Shown piece after piece: positions 1 to 7,428 of a DNA stretch of 14,918 bases. The stretch comes from Methylococcaceae bacterium (GTDB taxonomy: Bacteria > Pseudomonadota > Gammaproteobacteria > Methylococcales > Methylomonadaceae). Where the stretch lies: contig JAUYMX010000087.1 in assembly GCA_030699345.1 (NCBI GenBank), forward strand, positions 1 through 14,918. Reading direction: 5' to 3'. Within the stretch, counting starts at the first letter, position 1; each line of letters starts with the position of its first letter. The notes below the pieces were generated by a model. That model was not told where the DNA came from and ran no database searches. It saw nothing but the letters and a program-made list of their open reading frames with translations. The position numbers were made by a program, and so were the translations under genes.

Positions 1-1335
1 AGTTAAATTCGCTCTCAGGACAGGACCGAAGTCATGTTTGCCTGGATCTACAAACGTAAATAAGGCCAGATCTTCTTCATCAAGTTCCAAGCAGCCCAGT
101 AATTGAGCTTGATCAGAGTCACCAACCACTAATGCTTTAAGCAGGGGCGTTGACAAGATATCTAGCGGCATTACTGTTTCGTAAACACCCACTGGAACAA
201 TGGCTCTATTGCTGCCATTTTTAGTGGTTGTTAATGGAAACTTGCGATCAAATTTACGATCAACACTGGAGGTGTAAACATTTAGTGCAGAGTATTTATT
301 TTTGCCCGGCACAATCCAGCCAAATAACTCGCGTTCGCGACCTTCTTTTAAGGCTGTAATTTGGTTGCTATAGTGACCCAAAAAGGCGGCCCAATCTGAT
401 GCCTGACGGCCATATAAAGCTGAGCCTGAAATAACCCTGCTTTCAATATCATCTTGCAGTTCGCCGCTTACAAGATCATCAGTGTTGGCGCCAACACGAG
501 TGCGAATAAGACGTGGGTTCTTTACTGTGGGACCAGCTAACGACACCACTCGTTCAACATTCAATTTACCGGTAGTGAACAGCGCGCCGATAGCAATCAC
601 TGCCTGGTAATCAAGATGCCAGACGAATTTGTCGATATTAACGGGATCGATAAAGTGAATGTGCGTGCTTGGCAAGCCGACAGGATGAGGACCGGAAAAT
701 TCAGCAACCTGCAAAGAAGCTGTATTGCCAACAGTAATATCGGCGCCGGTCGCTTTGGAAACGTAGACCTTACCTTGGGTGAGCTTGGATATAACGGTTA
801 AACCGTTAATGAAATCCTCAGTCCGTTCTTTGATGATGATCGCCGGATCAGCCGCTAAAGGATTAGTATCTATCGCAGTAACAAAAATGGAATTTGCGCT
901 GCTGTCGATAGCCGGAATTTTGCCGTAAGGCCGGGTACGTAAGTATGTCCAAAGCCCGGAAGCAAGCAGGTTTTCCTTGGCTTGTTCTGCTGTCAGGTTA
1001 GTCAGTTCGGCAGCGTCATATCTTGAAAAAGACTCTTCCCCTGATCCTTTAAGTTCGATGACTATTGATTGTAGAATCCGTTTCTCACCGCGATTTATTG
1101 ATTTTACGACACCGGCACCTGGTGACGTAAAGTTGACACCCGGATTTTTCTTGTCGCTGAAAAGCACTTGGCCAAGTTTGACACTGTCCCCTTCATTGAC
1201 CGCCATGGTAGGCTTCATGCCCACATAATCCAGCCCAAGAATTGCAACCGAATTAACGGAATTGCCATTCTCAATAACTTGTTTAGGCTCGCCCGTTATA
1301 GGTAAGTCCAAACCTTCTTTAATAGTAAATTGCAT
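1..1335 (-). CDS. nqrA: Na+-translocating NADH:quinone reductase subunit A (partial, C-terminal end cut by window edge)
   Basis: NqrA is a subunit of the six-subunit Na+-NQR complex, which oxidises NADH, reduces quinone and exports Na+ across the inner membrane. The reverse strand is open for 445 codons from ATG at 1335 to base 1, with no stop codon. The N-terminus reads MQFTIKEGLDLPITGEP, typical of NqrA. A family signature, SGPHPVGLPSTHIHFIDP, lies near the middle, and FVDPGKHDFGPVLRANLT matches the family's C-terminal tail. NqrA proteins are about 446 residues, so only a few residues and the stop are missing. The start has an AGG about 9 nt upstream and a GGAGAG further out. In known operons nqrB-F follow nqrA, so they should lie just left of the window. 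The start faces ppk1 across a long leader with possible RNA structure. Short plus-strand open frames inside the gene are antisense shadows. Confidence 0.93.
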   Translation of the reverse strand, partial: MQFTIKEGLDLPITGEPKQVIENGNSVNSVAILGLDYVGMKPTMAVNEGDSVKLGQVLFSDKKNPGVNFTSPGAGVVKSINRGEKRILQSIVIELKGSGEESFSRYDAAELTNLTAEQAKENLLASGLWTYLRTRPYGKIPAIDSSANSIFVTAIDTNPLAADPAIIIKERTEDFINGLTVISKLTQGKVYVSKATGADITVGNTASLQVAEFSGPHPVGLPSTHIHFIDPVNIDKFVWHLDYQAVIAIGALFTTGKLNVERVVSLAGPTVKNPRLIRTRVGANTDDLVSGELQDDIESRVISGSALYGRQASDWAAFLGHYSNQITALKEGRERELFGWIVPGKNKYSALNVYTSSVDRKFDRKFPLTTTKNGSNRAIVPVGVYETVMPLDILSTPLLKALVVGDSDQAQLLGCLELDEEDLALFTFVDPGKHDFGPVLRANLT

Positions 1336-1400
1336 AGTTAATAGCCTGCTCTCCAAACAAGTTGTGGCGAAACCATCCCCTTATCTAAAACCATAGAAAT

Positions 1401-1470
1401 AAGAGGTACATTAAGACGTAAAGCCTCGGTATTACATCACAAAAACCTCGTCTTCTCAACACCGAGGCAG
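1401..1470 (-). ncRNA. candidate structured 5' leader RNA of nqrA with possible pseudoknot
   Basis: Read on the minus strand, two perfect complementary pairs interleave. GCCTCGGT (1461-1468) pairs with ACCGAGGC (1423-1430), giving 8 bp. AAGACG (1449-1454), inside the loop of that stem, pairs with CGTCTT (1413-1418) beyond it, giving 6 bp. The crossing order is that of a pseudoknot, with connecting segments of 6, 18 and 4 nt. A further GAGGT/ACCTC match (1445-1449 with 1403-1407) could compete. The element lies 66 to 134 nt upstream of the nqrA start and downstream of a plausible promoter, so it would be transcribed. Structured RNAs upstream of Na+ transport genes are known in bacteria, but I cannot assign this one to a described family. 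Confidence 0.4.
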
Positions 1471-1512
1471 CCCTTGTAGTGGATATGTATTTGTATCTAT
1501 AAATATAGAAAA

Positions 1513-1541
1513 ATTATATCTATCAGAAAGTTAGGTAAATA
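1513..1541 (-). promoter_or_regulatory. possible nqrA promoter
   Basis: A perfect TATAAT lies on the minus strand at 1513-1518. The -35 region is poor: TTTACC (1534-1539) sits only 15 nt away and TATTTA (1536-1541) 17 nt away. Transcription would begin near 1505 and give a leader of about 170 nt. Inferred from sequence only. Confidence 0.35.
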
Positions 1542-1567
1542 TTCGCTGTCGACTTTAGAAAAGGTAG

Positions 1568-1696
1568 TCATTGCGATTCTTTTTAAAGAATCGCCTCGTA
1601 TTTCTCTTTAAAATTAGAGATGCTGATGTATTTAAAAATGGCAACAGTAATGTTCATTTTAAAGATGTGGAAAATGCTTTTCGTGAATTCAAGTAA
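1568..1696 (+). pseudogene. possible coding remnant (C-terminal fragment of an unknown protein)
   Basis: An open frame runs from after the stop at 1565-1567 to TAA at 1694-1696. There is no convincing start codon or ribosome binding site. Its last part, from about 1610, reads KIRDADVFKNGNSNVHF, then KDVENAFREFK. This mixed hydrophilic and aromatic pattern looks more protein-like than the AT-rich DNA around it. The first part overlaps the 22-nt palindrome and reads as low-complexity Phe/Leu, so it is probably not coding. It could be the tail of a gene destroyed by rearrangement, or chance. I cannot name a family. The rest of this 461-nt gap shows no other gene. Confidence 0.2.
1573..1594. repeat. 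22-nt palindrome in nqrA/ppk1 intergenic region
   Basis: GCGATTCTTT (1573-1582) and AAAGAATCGC (1585-1594) are perfect reverse complements separated by TT. As RNA it would give a stem of about 8 bp with a small loop; as DNA it is a dyad that a dimeric regulator could bind. It lies upstream of the putative nqrA -10 and about 200 nt upstream of the ppk1 start. Confidence 0.5.
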
Positions 1697-1796
1697 TAAA
1701 TAATGCTCAATTAGTCATTTTAGACTCTGATCTGCAAATTAAAATGTATGGTAAATTGCAAGTAAATTTGAATAACTTACTTATAGGTTGGTGAAA

Positions 1797-3878
1797 ATGC
1801 AGGAGAATGAAGCTTTTGATCTTCAAAAGACAGATCTTTACATCAATCGTGAATTCAGTTTATTGGAATTCAATAAACGAGTCTTAGCACAAGCAAAAAA
1901 TGAAGAGGTACCTCTGCTTGAGAGGCTTAACTACCTGTGTATTTCTTGTTCCAACTTAGATGAGTTTTACGAGGTTCGAGTAGCTAGTGTTATTCAGATG
2001 GCAAGTATTGATCCAAAAGCTGTTGGTCCAGACGGTTTAACGCCGCATGAGCAGTTAGAGCTAATTGCTATCAAAGCTCATCAATTGGTTGAAGACCAGT
2101 ACAAGGTCCTTAACGAGATTTTGATTCCAAAGTTAAGTGAACAAAATATTCGTTTTTTGCGTCGTAAAGAATGGACAGAGGCTCAGCATAAATGGCTTGA
2201 GGCTTATTTTAATAATGAATTAATGCCAATTTTAACGCCAGTTGGTCTTGATTCAGCACATCCTTTTCCTCGTATTCTTAATAAAAGTTTAAATTTTATA
2301 ATTTCACTGACTGGCAAGGATGCCTTTGGTAGGAATAGCGGTAGGGCGATTTTGCAGGCCCCCCGAGCGTTGCCGCGCATTATTCAATTACCTAGATCTG
2401 ATACCAATAGCGGTCCGGCGGACTTTGTTTTTTTATCGTCAATTATCCATGCATTTGTGGAGCAGCTATTTAACGGCATGACTGTCAAAGGCTGTTATCA
2501 GTTTAGGGTAACCAGAAATAGCGATTTTTTCGTCGATGACGATGCTATCGACGATTTACTACTGGCTGTTGAAGGTGAGTTGGCTATGCGCAATTATGGT
2601 GATGAAGTTAGGCTTGAGATTGATGCGAAATGCCCCCAGGAAACAGTGGATTTTTTACTGGGCCGCTTTGACATGACGAGAGATCGCTTGTTTTTGGTGG
2701 ATGGGCCAGTCAATCTAAATAGAATGCAAGAGATCAACAATCTGCTAGATCGCCCTGATCTTAAGTTTGTTGCCTTTAAGCCATCGGTTCCAACTGTATT
2801 GGGGCGCAATAAAGATATTTTTGCAGCGATTAAGCGCAATGATATTTTGCTACAGCATCCTTACGAATCGTTTTCGCCTGTTGTTGAATTCTTGCGTCAG
2901 GCGGCAATTGCACCTGATGTTTTAGCTATCAAACAAACATTGTATAGAACAGGCGCGGATTCGCCGATTGTTGCTGCTTTAATCAAAGCGGCAAGAGCCG
3001 GTAAAGAAGTGACGGTGGTTATCGAATTAAGGGCTCGTTTTGATGAAAAAGCCAATATTGATTTGGCGGCAAAATTGCAAGAAGCCGCAGTCCATGTTGT
3101 TTATGGTGTGGTTGGATATAAAACACATGCCAAGATGTGTTTGGTATTAAAGCGCGAGGGTAAGGACTTGCGTAACTATGTGCATCTTGGAACAGGTAAT
3201 TATCACCCCAAAACGGCACAGTTTTATACCGATTATGGTCTGTTTTCATGTGATAAAGAGCTCGGTGAAGACGTTAGGCGAGTGTTTGCTCAGTTGACTA
3301 GCCTTGGCAAGGTTACTCGACTAAATAAGTTACTGCAGGCGCCATTTACCTTGCATAGCGGATTAATGGAGAAAATTGAACGAGAAATCCACAATGCAAG
3401 GGCCGGAAAGCCCGCAAAAATTATTATTAAAGTTAATGCTGTAGTTGAAGAGCTGGCTATTCAAAGCTTGTATCGTGCATCACAAGCTGGCGTTGAGATT
3501 AAGCTGATTGTCAGGGGGATTTGCTGTTTACGCCCAGGGATTCCTGGGGTATCTGAAAACATAGAAGTTCGTTCAATTATTGGGCGGTTTTTGGAGCATG
3601 CGCGGGTTTATGCGTTTGCTAATGGCGGGAACTGGGAGGTGTTTGCTTCTAGCGCCGATTTGATGAATCGCAATATGTTCCGGCGTGTTGAGATTTGTTT
3701 TCCTATTGAAAACAAAAAATTGCACAATCGGCTTCTACAAGATTTGGAGTTATATTTAAAAGATAATTCACAGTCGTGGTTGTTGCAATCGGATGGTAGT
3801 TATCATCCAGCTGTAAGGGCGGAAGGTGAAGAGATTGTTCAAGCTCAGGGTTTACTGTTACAGGAATTGCAGGGGTAG
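1797..3878 (+). CDS. ppk: polyphosphate kinase 1
   Basis: PPK1 reversibly transfers the terminal phosphate of ATP to inorganic polyphosphate chains and is usually membrane-associated. The protein is 693 residues, the normal size (E. coli about 688). The N-terminal region begins with INREFSLLEFNKRVL and SCSNLDEFYEVR, family hallmarks. The phospholipase-D-like catalytic half contains YKTHAKM and HLGTGNYHPKTA. Their histidines, H444 and H463, are 19 residues apart, as are E. coli H435 (autophosphorylated) and H454. I chose ATG 1797 because upstream in-frame TTG (1788) and GTG (1791) have no better ribosome site and the family starts near here; a GGTG lies just upstream. No clear Pho box was seen. 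The def gene starts 2 nt after the stop, so the two are very likely co-transcribed. The nqrA gene diverges upstream. Confidence 0.95.
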   Translation: MQENEAFDLQKTDLYINREFSLLEFNKRVLAQAKNEEVPLLERLNYLCISCSNLDEFYEVRVASVIQMASIDPKAVGPDGLTPHEQLELIAIKAHQLVEDQYKVLNEILIPKLSEQNIRFLRRKEWTEAQHKWLEAYFNNELMPILTPVGLDSAHPFPRILNKSLNFIISLTGKDAFGRNSGRAILQAPRALPRIIQLPRSDTNSGPADFVFLSSIIHAFVEQLFNGMTVKGCYQFRVTRNSDFFVDDDAIDDLLLAVEGELAMRNYGDEVRLEIDAKCPQETVDFLLGRFDMTRDRLFLVDGPVNLNRMQEINNLLDRPDLKFVAFKPSVPTVLGRNKDIFAAIKRNDILLQHPYESFSPVVEFLRQAAIAPDVLAIKQTLYRTGADSPIVAALIKAARAGKEVTVVIELRARFDEKANIDLAAKLQEAAVHVVYGVVGYKTHAKMCLVLKREGKDLRNYVHLGTGNYHPKTAQFYTDYGLFSCDKELGEDVRRVFAQLTSLGKVTRLNKLLQAPFTLHSGLMEKIEREIHNARAGKPAKIIIKVNAVVEELAIQSLYRASQAGVEIKLIVRGICCLRPGIPGVSENIEVRSIIGRFLEHARVYAFANGGNWEVFASSADLMNRNMFRRVEICFPIENKKLHNRLLQDLELYLKDNSQSWLLQSDGSYHPAVRAEGEEIVQAQGLLLQELQG

Positions 3879-3880
3879 TC

Positions 3881-4408
3881 GTGAAACGTGATATTGCCCA
3901 ATTGGGCGCTAAAGTGCTTAGGCAGACAGCCACGAGCGTTGAGGATGTTGGTTCGATTGACACAAGTCAATTAATTGAAGACTTGCGGTCTTCACTCGCC
4001 TCTACCCAGGGTGTTGGACTTGCTGCACCTCAAATTGGTATTTCAAAACAGTTGATTGTTGTGGCTTCAAGACCTACTTCACGCTACCCGAAGGCTCCTT
4101 TTATGGAGCCTACAATCATGATCAATCCTCGATTTATAAATAGGTCGGATGCTAAGGAAAAAGACTGGGAAGGGTGTTTGAGCATTCCTGGAATACGCGC
4201 ATTAGTTCCGCGCTATGTAAATATCTCAGTCCAATATACTAACGAACAAGGGCTTCACGTTGAACTGGAATTGGATGGGTTCATCGCACGAGTATTTCAG
4301 CATGAATATGATCATCTGATTGGTAAGGTTTTTCTGGATCGAGTTGAAAGCAACATTGATTTGTTTTCAGAGACTGAATATTTAAAATTGATCGAAGTGG
4401 CTGTTTGA
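3881..4408 (+). CDS. def: peptide deformylase
   Basis: The enzyme removes the N-formyl group from nascent polypeptides in the cytoplasm. All three deformylase motifs are intact: GVGLAAPQIG (residues 44-53), EGCLS (97-101) and HEYDH (141-145). C99, H141 and H145 should bind the metal, and E142 is the catalytic acid/base. At 175 residues it is close to the usual 165-190. The start is GTG at 3881, 2 nt after the ppk1 stop, with AGGGG (within the end of ppk1) as ribosome site. Tight spacing to ppk1 implies translation from the same mRNA. Def is more often beside fmt; pairing with ppk1 suggests this may be a second deformylase of the genome, which the window cannot show. EGCLSIPGIRALVPRY around motif 2 differs from E. 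coli Def and fits a separate paralogue group. A weak terminator-like hairpin overlaps the stop. Confidence 0.94.
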   Translation: MKRDIAQLGAKVLRQTATSVEDVGSIDTSQLIEDLRSSLASTQGVGLAAPQIGISKQLIVVASRPTSRYPKAPFMEPTIMINPRFINRSDAKEKDWEGCLSIPGIRALVPRYVNISVQYTNEQGLHVELELDGFIARVFQHEYDHLIGKVFLDRVESNIDLFSETEYLKLIEVAV

Positions 4409-4431
4409 TTGCGATTCTAAACAGATTTTTT
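4401..4431 (+). terminator. possible rho-independent terminator after def
   Basis: CTGTTT (4401-4406) and AAACAG (4419-4424) form a 6-bp stem around a 12-nt loop, followed by A and six T residues (4426-4431). The left arm overlaps the def stop codon. The stem is short and AT-rich, so it would be weak, but its position between ppk1-def and infA fits. Confidence 0.4.
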
Positions 4432-4452
4432 GCTTTGTCTTTTCCACTTCTG

Positions 4453-4479
4453 TTGTTAAAAATCAGGCTATGGTATTAT
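4453..4479 (+). promoter_or_regulatory. possible infA promoter (extended -10)
   Basis: TATTAT at 4474-4479 is preceded by TGG, forming an extended -10 element. TTGTTA at 4453-4458 may be the -35, with a 15-nt spacer. Transcription would start about 20-25 nt upstream of the infA ATG. Confidence 0.45.
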
Positions 4480-4509
4480 TCACGGCTTTAATACTACAGG
4501 TGATTATAA

Positions 4510-4728
4510 ATGGCTAAAGAAGATCAAATTGAAATGGAAGGTAAGGTGATTGATACACTTCCTAATACTATGTTCAGAGTGCAACTTGAGAATGGACATA
4601 TCGTTACCGCGCATATTTCTGGAAAAATGCGCAAACATTATATTCGTATCTTAACAGGGGATAGCGTTAAGGTTGAAATGACGCCCTACGATTTAACTAA
4701 AGGTCGAATTACCTTCCGTATGCGCTAA
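4510..4728 (+). CDS. infA: translation initiation factor IF-1
   Basis: IF-1 binds the A site of the 30S subunit during initiation, together with IF-2 and IF-3. The 72-residue protein is a single S1/OB-fold domain, exactly the E. coli length, starting MAKEDQIEMEGKVIDTLPN and ending KGRITFRMR. AGGTGA at 4498-4503 sits 6 nt before ATG, a strong ribosome site. It has its own upstream promoter-like sequence and is convergent with clpA across only 35 nt. In E. coli infA and clpA are also convergent neighbours, but there the serW tRNA gene lies between them; there is no room for a tRNA here. Confidence 0.97.
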   Translation: MAKEDQIEMEGKVIDTLPNTMFRVQLENGHIVTAHISGKMRKHYIRILTGDSVKVEMTPYDLTKGRITFRMR

Positions 4729-4756
4729 TCGTCTTATCGATATAGCGCACCGTTTT
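4722..4756. terminator. possible bidirectional terminator between infA and clpA
   Basis: GCGCTA (4722-4727), which contains part of the infA stop, pairs with TAGCGC (4743-4748). An inner TCG/CGA match extends the stem with bulges. GTTTT follows at 4752-4756. The T-run is short, so termination in either direction is uncertain. Confidence 0.3.
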
Positions 4757-4763
4757 AGTTAAC

Positions 4764-7028
4764 CTAGCTGTTTTCCGTAACACTCATTTCATTGCGTTTT
4801 ATTGCAAACGCAAGTTCATTATCTTGTACGTAAATTCGTACGCTACCACCCTGAGCTAATTCGCCAAATAATAAGTCATTTGCTAATGGCTTTTTAATTT
4901 TTTCTTGTATTAATCTTGCCATCGGTCTTGCCCCCATTTTGGGGTCGCAGCCGTTTTCAGCAAGCCAGAGTCTGGCATCTGGCTCCAGCATTAATGTTAC
5001 GTGTTTTTCTGCGAGTAGCGCTTCAAGCTCAAAAATAAATTTATCAACAACATGACCAACGATTGAAATATCGAGCGGTTTAAACTGAATTATCGCATCT
5101 AAACGATTGCGGAACTCCGGCGAAAAACCTTTTTCTATTACTTTCATACTGTCAGTAGCGTGATCTTGATGTGTGAACCCTATTGATGCTCGACTGCCTT
5201 CTTCAGCGCCGGCATTAGTAGTCATGACTAAAATGATGTTATGAAAATCGGCTTTGCGCCCATTATTGTCAGTTAATGAACCATGATCCATAACTTGCAA
5301 CAATAAATTAAATACGTCAGGGTGAGCTTTTTCCAGTTCGTCCAATAGTAAAACTGCATGGGGGTGTTTGGTTACTTGCTCAGTCAATAATCCGCCTTGA
5401 TCAAAGCCGACATAACCAGGAGGGGCTCCTATTAATCGCGATACGGTATGTCGTTCCATGTATTCAGACATATCAAAGCGAATCAGTTCAACACCCAGCA
5501 CTTTGGCTAGCTGTCTTGTCACTTCTGTTTTACCTACGCCTGTTGGGCCGGCGAACAGAAATGAACCGATAGTTTTTTGGGATTCGCGCAGTCCGGCGCG
5601 TGATAGTTTTATTGCTGATGCTAATGCTGTAATGGCCTCATCTTGACCAAAAACCAGCATCTTTAAGTTTTTTTCCAGATTAGCAAGTTTGTCAATATCA
5701 TTCGATGAAACCGACTTTGCTGGTACTCTGGCTATTTTTGAAACGATGTCTTCTATTTCGGCTACATCAATAAGTCTTTTACGATCGGCTTCCGCTGTCA
5801 TACGTTGCTTTGCGCCCGCTTCGTCAATTACATCTATTGCTTTGTCTGGTAAATGACGATCGGTAATATATCGATCTGATAACTCAGCCGCCAGGCGTAA
5901 CGCTTCTGCTGAATACTTAACATCATGATGATCTTCAAAACGAGATTTCAATCCTTTAAGTATTAAAATTGTGTCCTCAACGGAAGGTTCAAGTACGTCG
6001 ATTTTCTGGAAGCGTCTTGCCAAAGCGTGGTCTTTTTCAAAAATACCTCGATATTCTTGATAAGTGGTAGAGCCAATACAGCGTAATTGTCCAGAGGCGA
6101 GAACCGGTTTGATTAGATTAGATGCATCCATTACGCCACCTGATGCCGAACCAGCACCAATAAGCGTATGAATTTCATCGATAAACAAAATTGAGTCAGG
6201 CTCTTTTTTTAGTTGATTGACTAATGCCTTAAGGCGTTTTTCAAAATCACCTCTATATTTTGTACCTGCAACCAATGCGCCTAGGTCAAGTGAGTAAATA
6301 ACGCTATTTTTAAGAATTTCGGGTACGTTTTCTTCGACGATGCGTTTTGCTAAGCCTTCGGCAATGGCGGTTTTACCAACGCCAGCTTCACCAACCAATA
6401 GTGGGTTGTTTTTTCGGCGACGGCAGAGTGTTTGAATGGTCCGTTCAAGCTCTAGTTCTCTACCAATTAGTGGGTCGATTCTACCCTTAAGTGCTTCTTC
6501 GTTAAGGTTGCTTGCATATTTGTCTAATGCAGAACCAGAAGCTTCAGTATCGGTGTTATTTTGATCGGTATTACGATATTCAAGTGGATCGGGATTAATT
6601 TTTGAGATGCCATGCGCCAAGTAATTGACAACATCCAGTCTTGAAATGTCTTGTTTGTTAAGTAAATAAACTGCGTGTGAGTCTTGCTCACTGAATAAGG
6701 CGACAAATAAATTTGCGCCAGTAACCTCTTTTTTATCGGAAGCTTGCACATGAAATACCGCGCGTTGCAGCACCCTTTGAAATCCCAGTGTTGGCTGGGT
6801 TTCACGATGGACTCCTTCAGGAAGCAGTGAAATAGTTTCATCGATGAATTGCGTTAACTGTCCACGCAAACCACTAATGTCGCAGCCACATGCCGTCATA
6901 ATGGCTTCAGCTGAAGCGTTATCAAGTAATGCCAGCAGTAAATGTTCAACTGTTATAAATTCATGCCTTTTGTCGTGCGCGTTTTTAAAGGCTGTGTTTA
7001 AGGTGATTTCAAGTTCTTTGCTTAACAT
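4764..7028 (-). CDS. clpA: ATP-dependent Clp protease ATP-binding subunit ClpA
   Basis: ClpA is the hexameric AAA+ unfoldase that feeds proteins into the ClpP peptidase. The 754-residue protein is near E. coli's 758. It has an N-terminal Clp-N repeat domain (about 1-145), which is the ClpS docking site. The first AAA+ domain has Walker A GEAGVGKT (213-220) and Walker B LFIDEIHT (281-288). The second has Walker A GPTGVGKT (494-501) and Walker B LLLDEL (560-565). The ClpP-binding loop is IGF at 616-618 (IGL in E. coli). All motifs are intact. It starts 12 nt after the original end of clpS, with GGAG about 6 nt before ATG, so it was organised as a clpS-clpA operon. With clpS carrying a nonsense codon, polarity could lower ClpA levels unless it is translated independently. 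It ends convergent with infA. Confidence 0.97.
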   Translation of the reverse strand: MLSKELEITLNTAFKNAHDKRHEFITVEHLLLALLDNASAEAIMTACGCDISGLRGQLTQFIDETISLLPEGVHRETQPTLGFQRVLQRAVFHVQASDKKEVTGANLFVALFSEQDSHAVYLLNKQDISRLDVVNYLAHGISKINPDPLEYRNTDQNNTDTEASGSALDKYASNLNEEALKGRIDPLIGRELELERTIQTLCRRRKNNPLLVGEAGVGKTAIAEGLAKRIVEENVPEILKNSVIYSLDLGALVAGTKYRGDFEKRLKALVNQLKKEPDSILFIDEIHTLIGAGSASGGVMDASNLIKPVLASGQLRCIGSTTYQEYRGIFEKDHALARRFQKIDVLEPSVEDTILILKGLKSRFEDHHDVKYSAEALRLAAELSDRYITDRHLPDKAIDVIDEAGAKQRMTAEADRKRLIDVAEIEDIVSKIARVPAKSVSSNDIDKLANLEKNLKMLVFGQDEAITALASAIKLSRAGLRESQKTIGSFLFAGPTGVGKTEVTRQLAKVLGVELIRFDMSEYMERHTVSRLIGAPPGYVGFDQGGLLTEQVTKHPHAVLLLDELEKAHPDVFNLLLQVMDHGSLTDNNGRKADFHNIILVMTTNAGAEEGSRASIGFTHQDHATDSMKVIEKGFSPEFRNRLDAIIQFKPLDISIVGHVVDKFIFELEALLAEKHVTLMLEPDARLWLAENGCDPKMGARPMARLIQEKIKKPLANDLLFGELAQGGSVRIYVQDNELAFAIKRNEMSVTENS

Positions 7029-7040
7029 AGATGCTCCAAG

Positions 7041-7364
7041 CTAGTCTGCTTCCATTGTACACAGCAATGGATGGTGGTTTTCTCGTGAATATTCGTTGAC
7101 CAGGTAAACTTTAGTTTCAGCGACATCTTTAGAATAAGTTCCGCAAACACCAATGCCTTCAGTATGAACTTGCAGCATAACCTGGGTTGCTTATTCTTCA
7201 GTCATGGCAATGAAGTCCATCAATACTTCTATCACAAAATCCATGGGCGTAAAGTCATCATTTAAAAGAATAACTTTATATAATGGAGGTCGTTGCAACT
7301 TCGGCCTGGCTTCTTGAACAGCTAAGTCGTTATCATTATTTTTTGTTGGGTCTAGCTCGGACAT
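7041..7364 (-). pseudogene. clpS: ClpS adaptor, interrupted by an in-frame stop codon
   Basis: ClpS recognises N-degron substrates and delivers them to ClpA. From ATG 7364 the frame encodes 57 residues, including RPPLYKVILLNDDFTPMDF with the NDD binding-pocket motif (N35, D36, D37) and M41. It then meets TAA at 7191-7193. The same frame continues for 49 codons after the stop: ATQVMLQVHTEG, GVCGTYSKDVAETKVYLVNE and ENHHPLLCTMEAD, ending at TAG 7041-7043. Read through, the protein would be about 107 residues, matching E. coli (106), with the conserved His at 67. Homologues usually have Gln or Arg at position 58, so a CAA to TAA change is the simplest cause. The remaining 57-residue product lacks most of the fold and should be inactive. 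In-frame ATGs further upstream (to 7436) would add a non-homologous extension. No strong ribosome site is visible. Sequencing error is the main alternative. Confidence 0.9.
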
Positions 7365-7428
7365 AGTCGTTGTATAAAAAACACATTGGTTGCTTAACAT
7401 GGTGCCAATATTAGTAGATTTCAACATT

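Noticed and set aside
616..1228. Plus-strand open frames at 616-801 and 977-1228
   Set aside because: Both are antisense to nqrA, which has strong family signatures over the whole stretch; they have no recognisable product.
1788..1796. Earlier TTG or GTG start for ppk1
   Set aside because: ATG at 1797 fits family length and has comparable upstream sequence, so the rarer start codons are not needed.
1571..4418. Shared 10-mer TTGCGATTCT at 1571-1580 and 4409-4418
   Set aside because: Only the 10-mer is shared and the flanks differ; chance is adequate and there is no sign of a repeat family.
4729..4763. tRNA gene between infA and clpA, as in E. coli (serW)
   Set aside because: The gap is only 35 nt and holds no tRNA-like arms.
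7176..7190. Translation restart after the clpS stop at ATG 7176-7178
   Set aside because: The only AGG is 2 nt from the ATG, too close, and the product would lack the NDD binding motif.
7191..7193. TAA recoded as an amino acid in clpS
   Set aside because: Four other genes here end with TAA at the expected family C-terminus, so TAA functions as stop.
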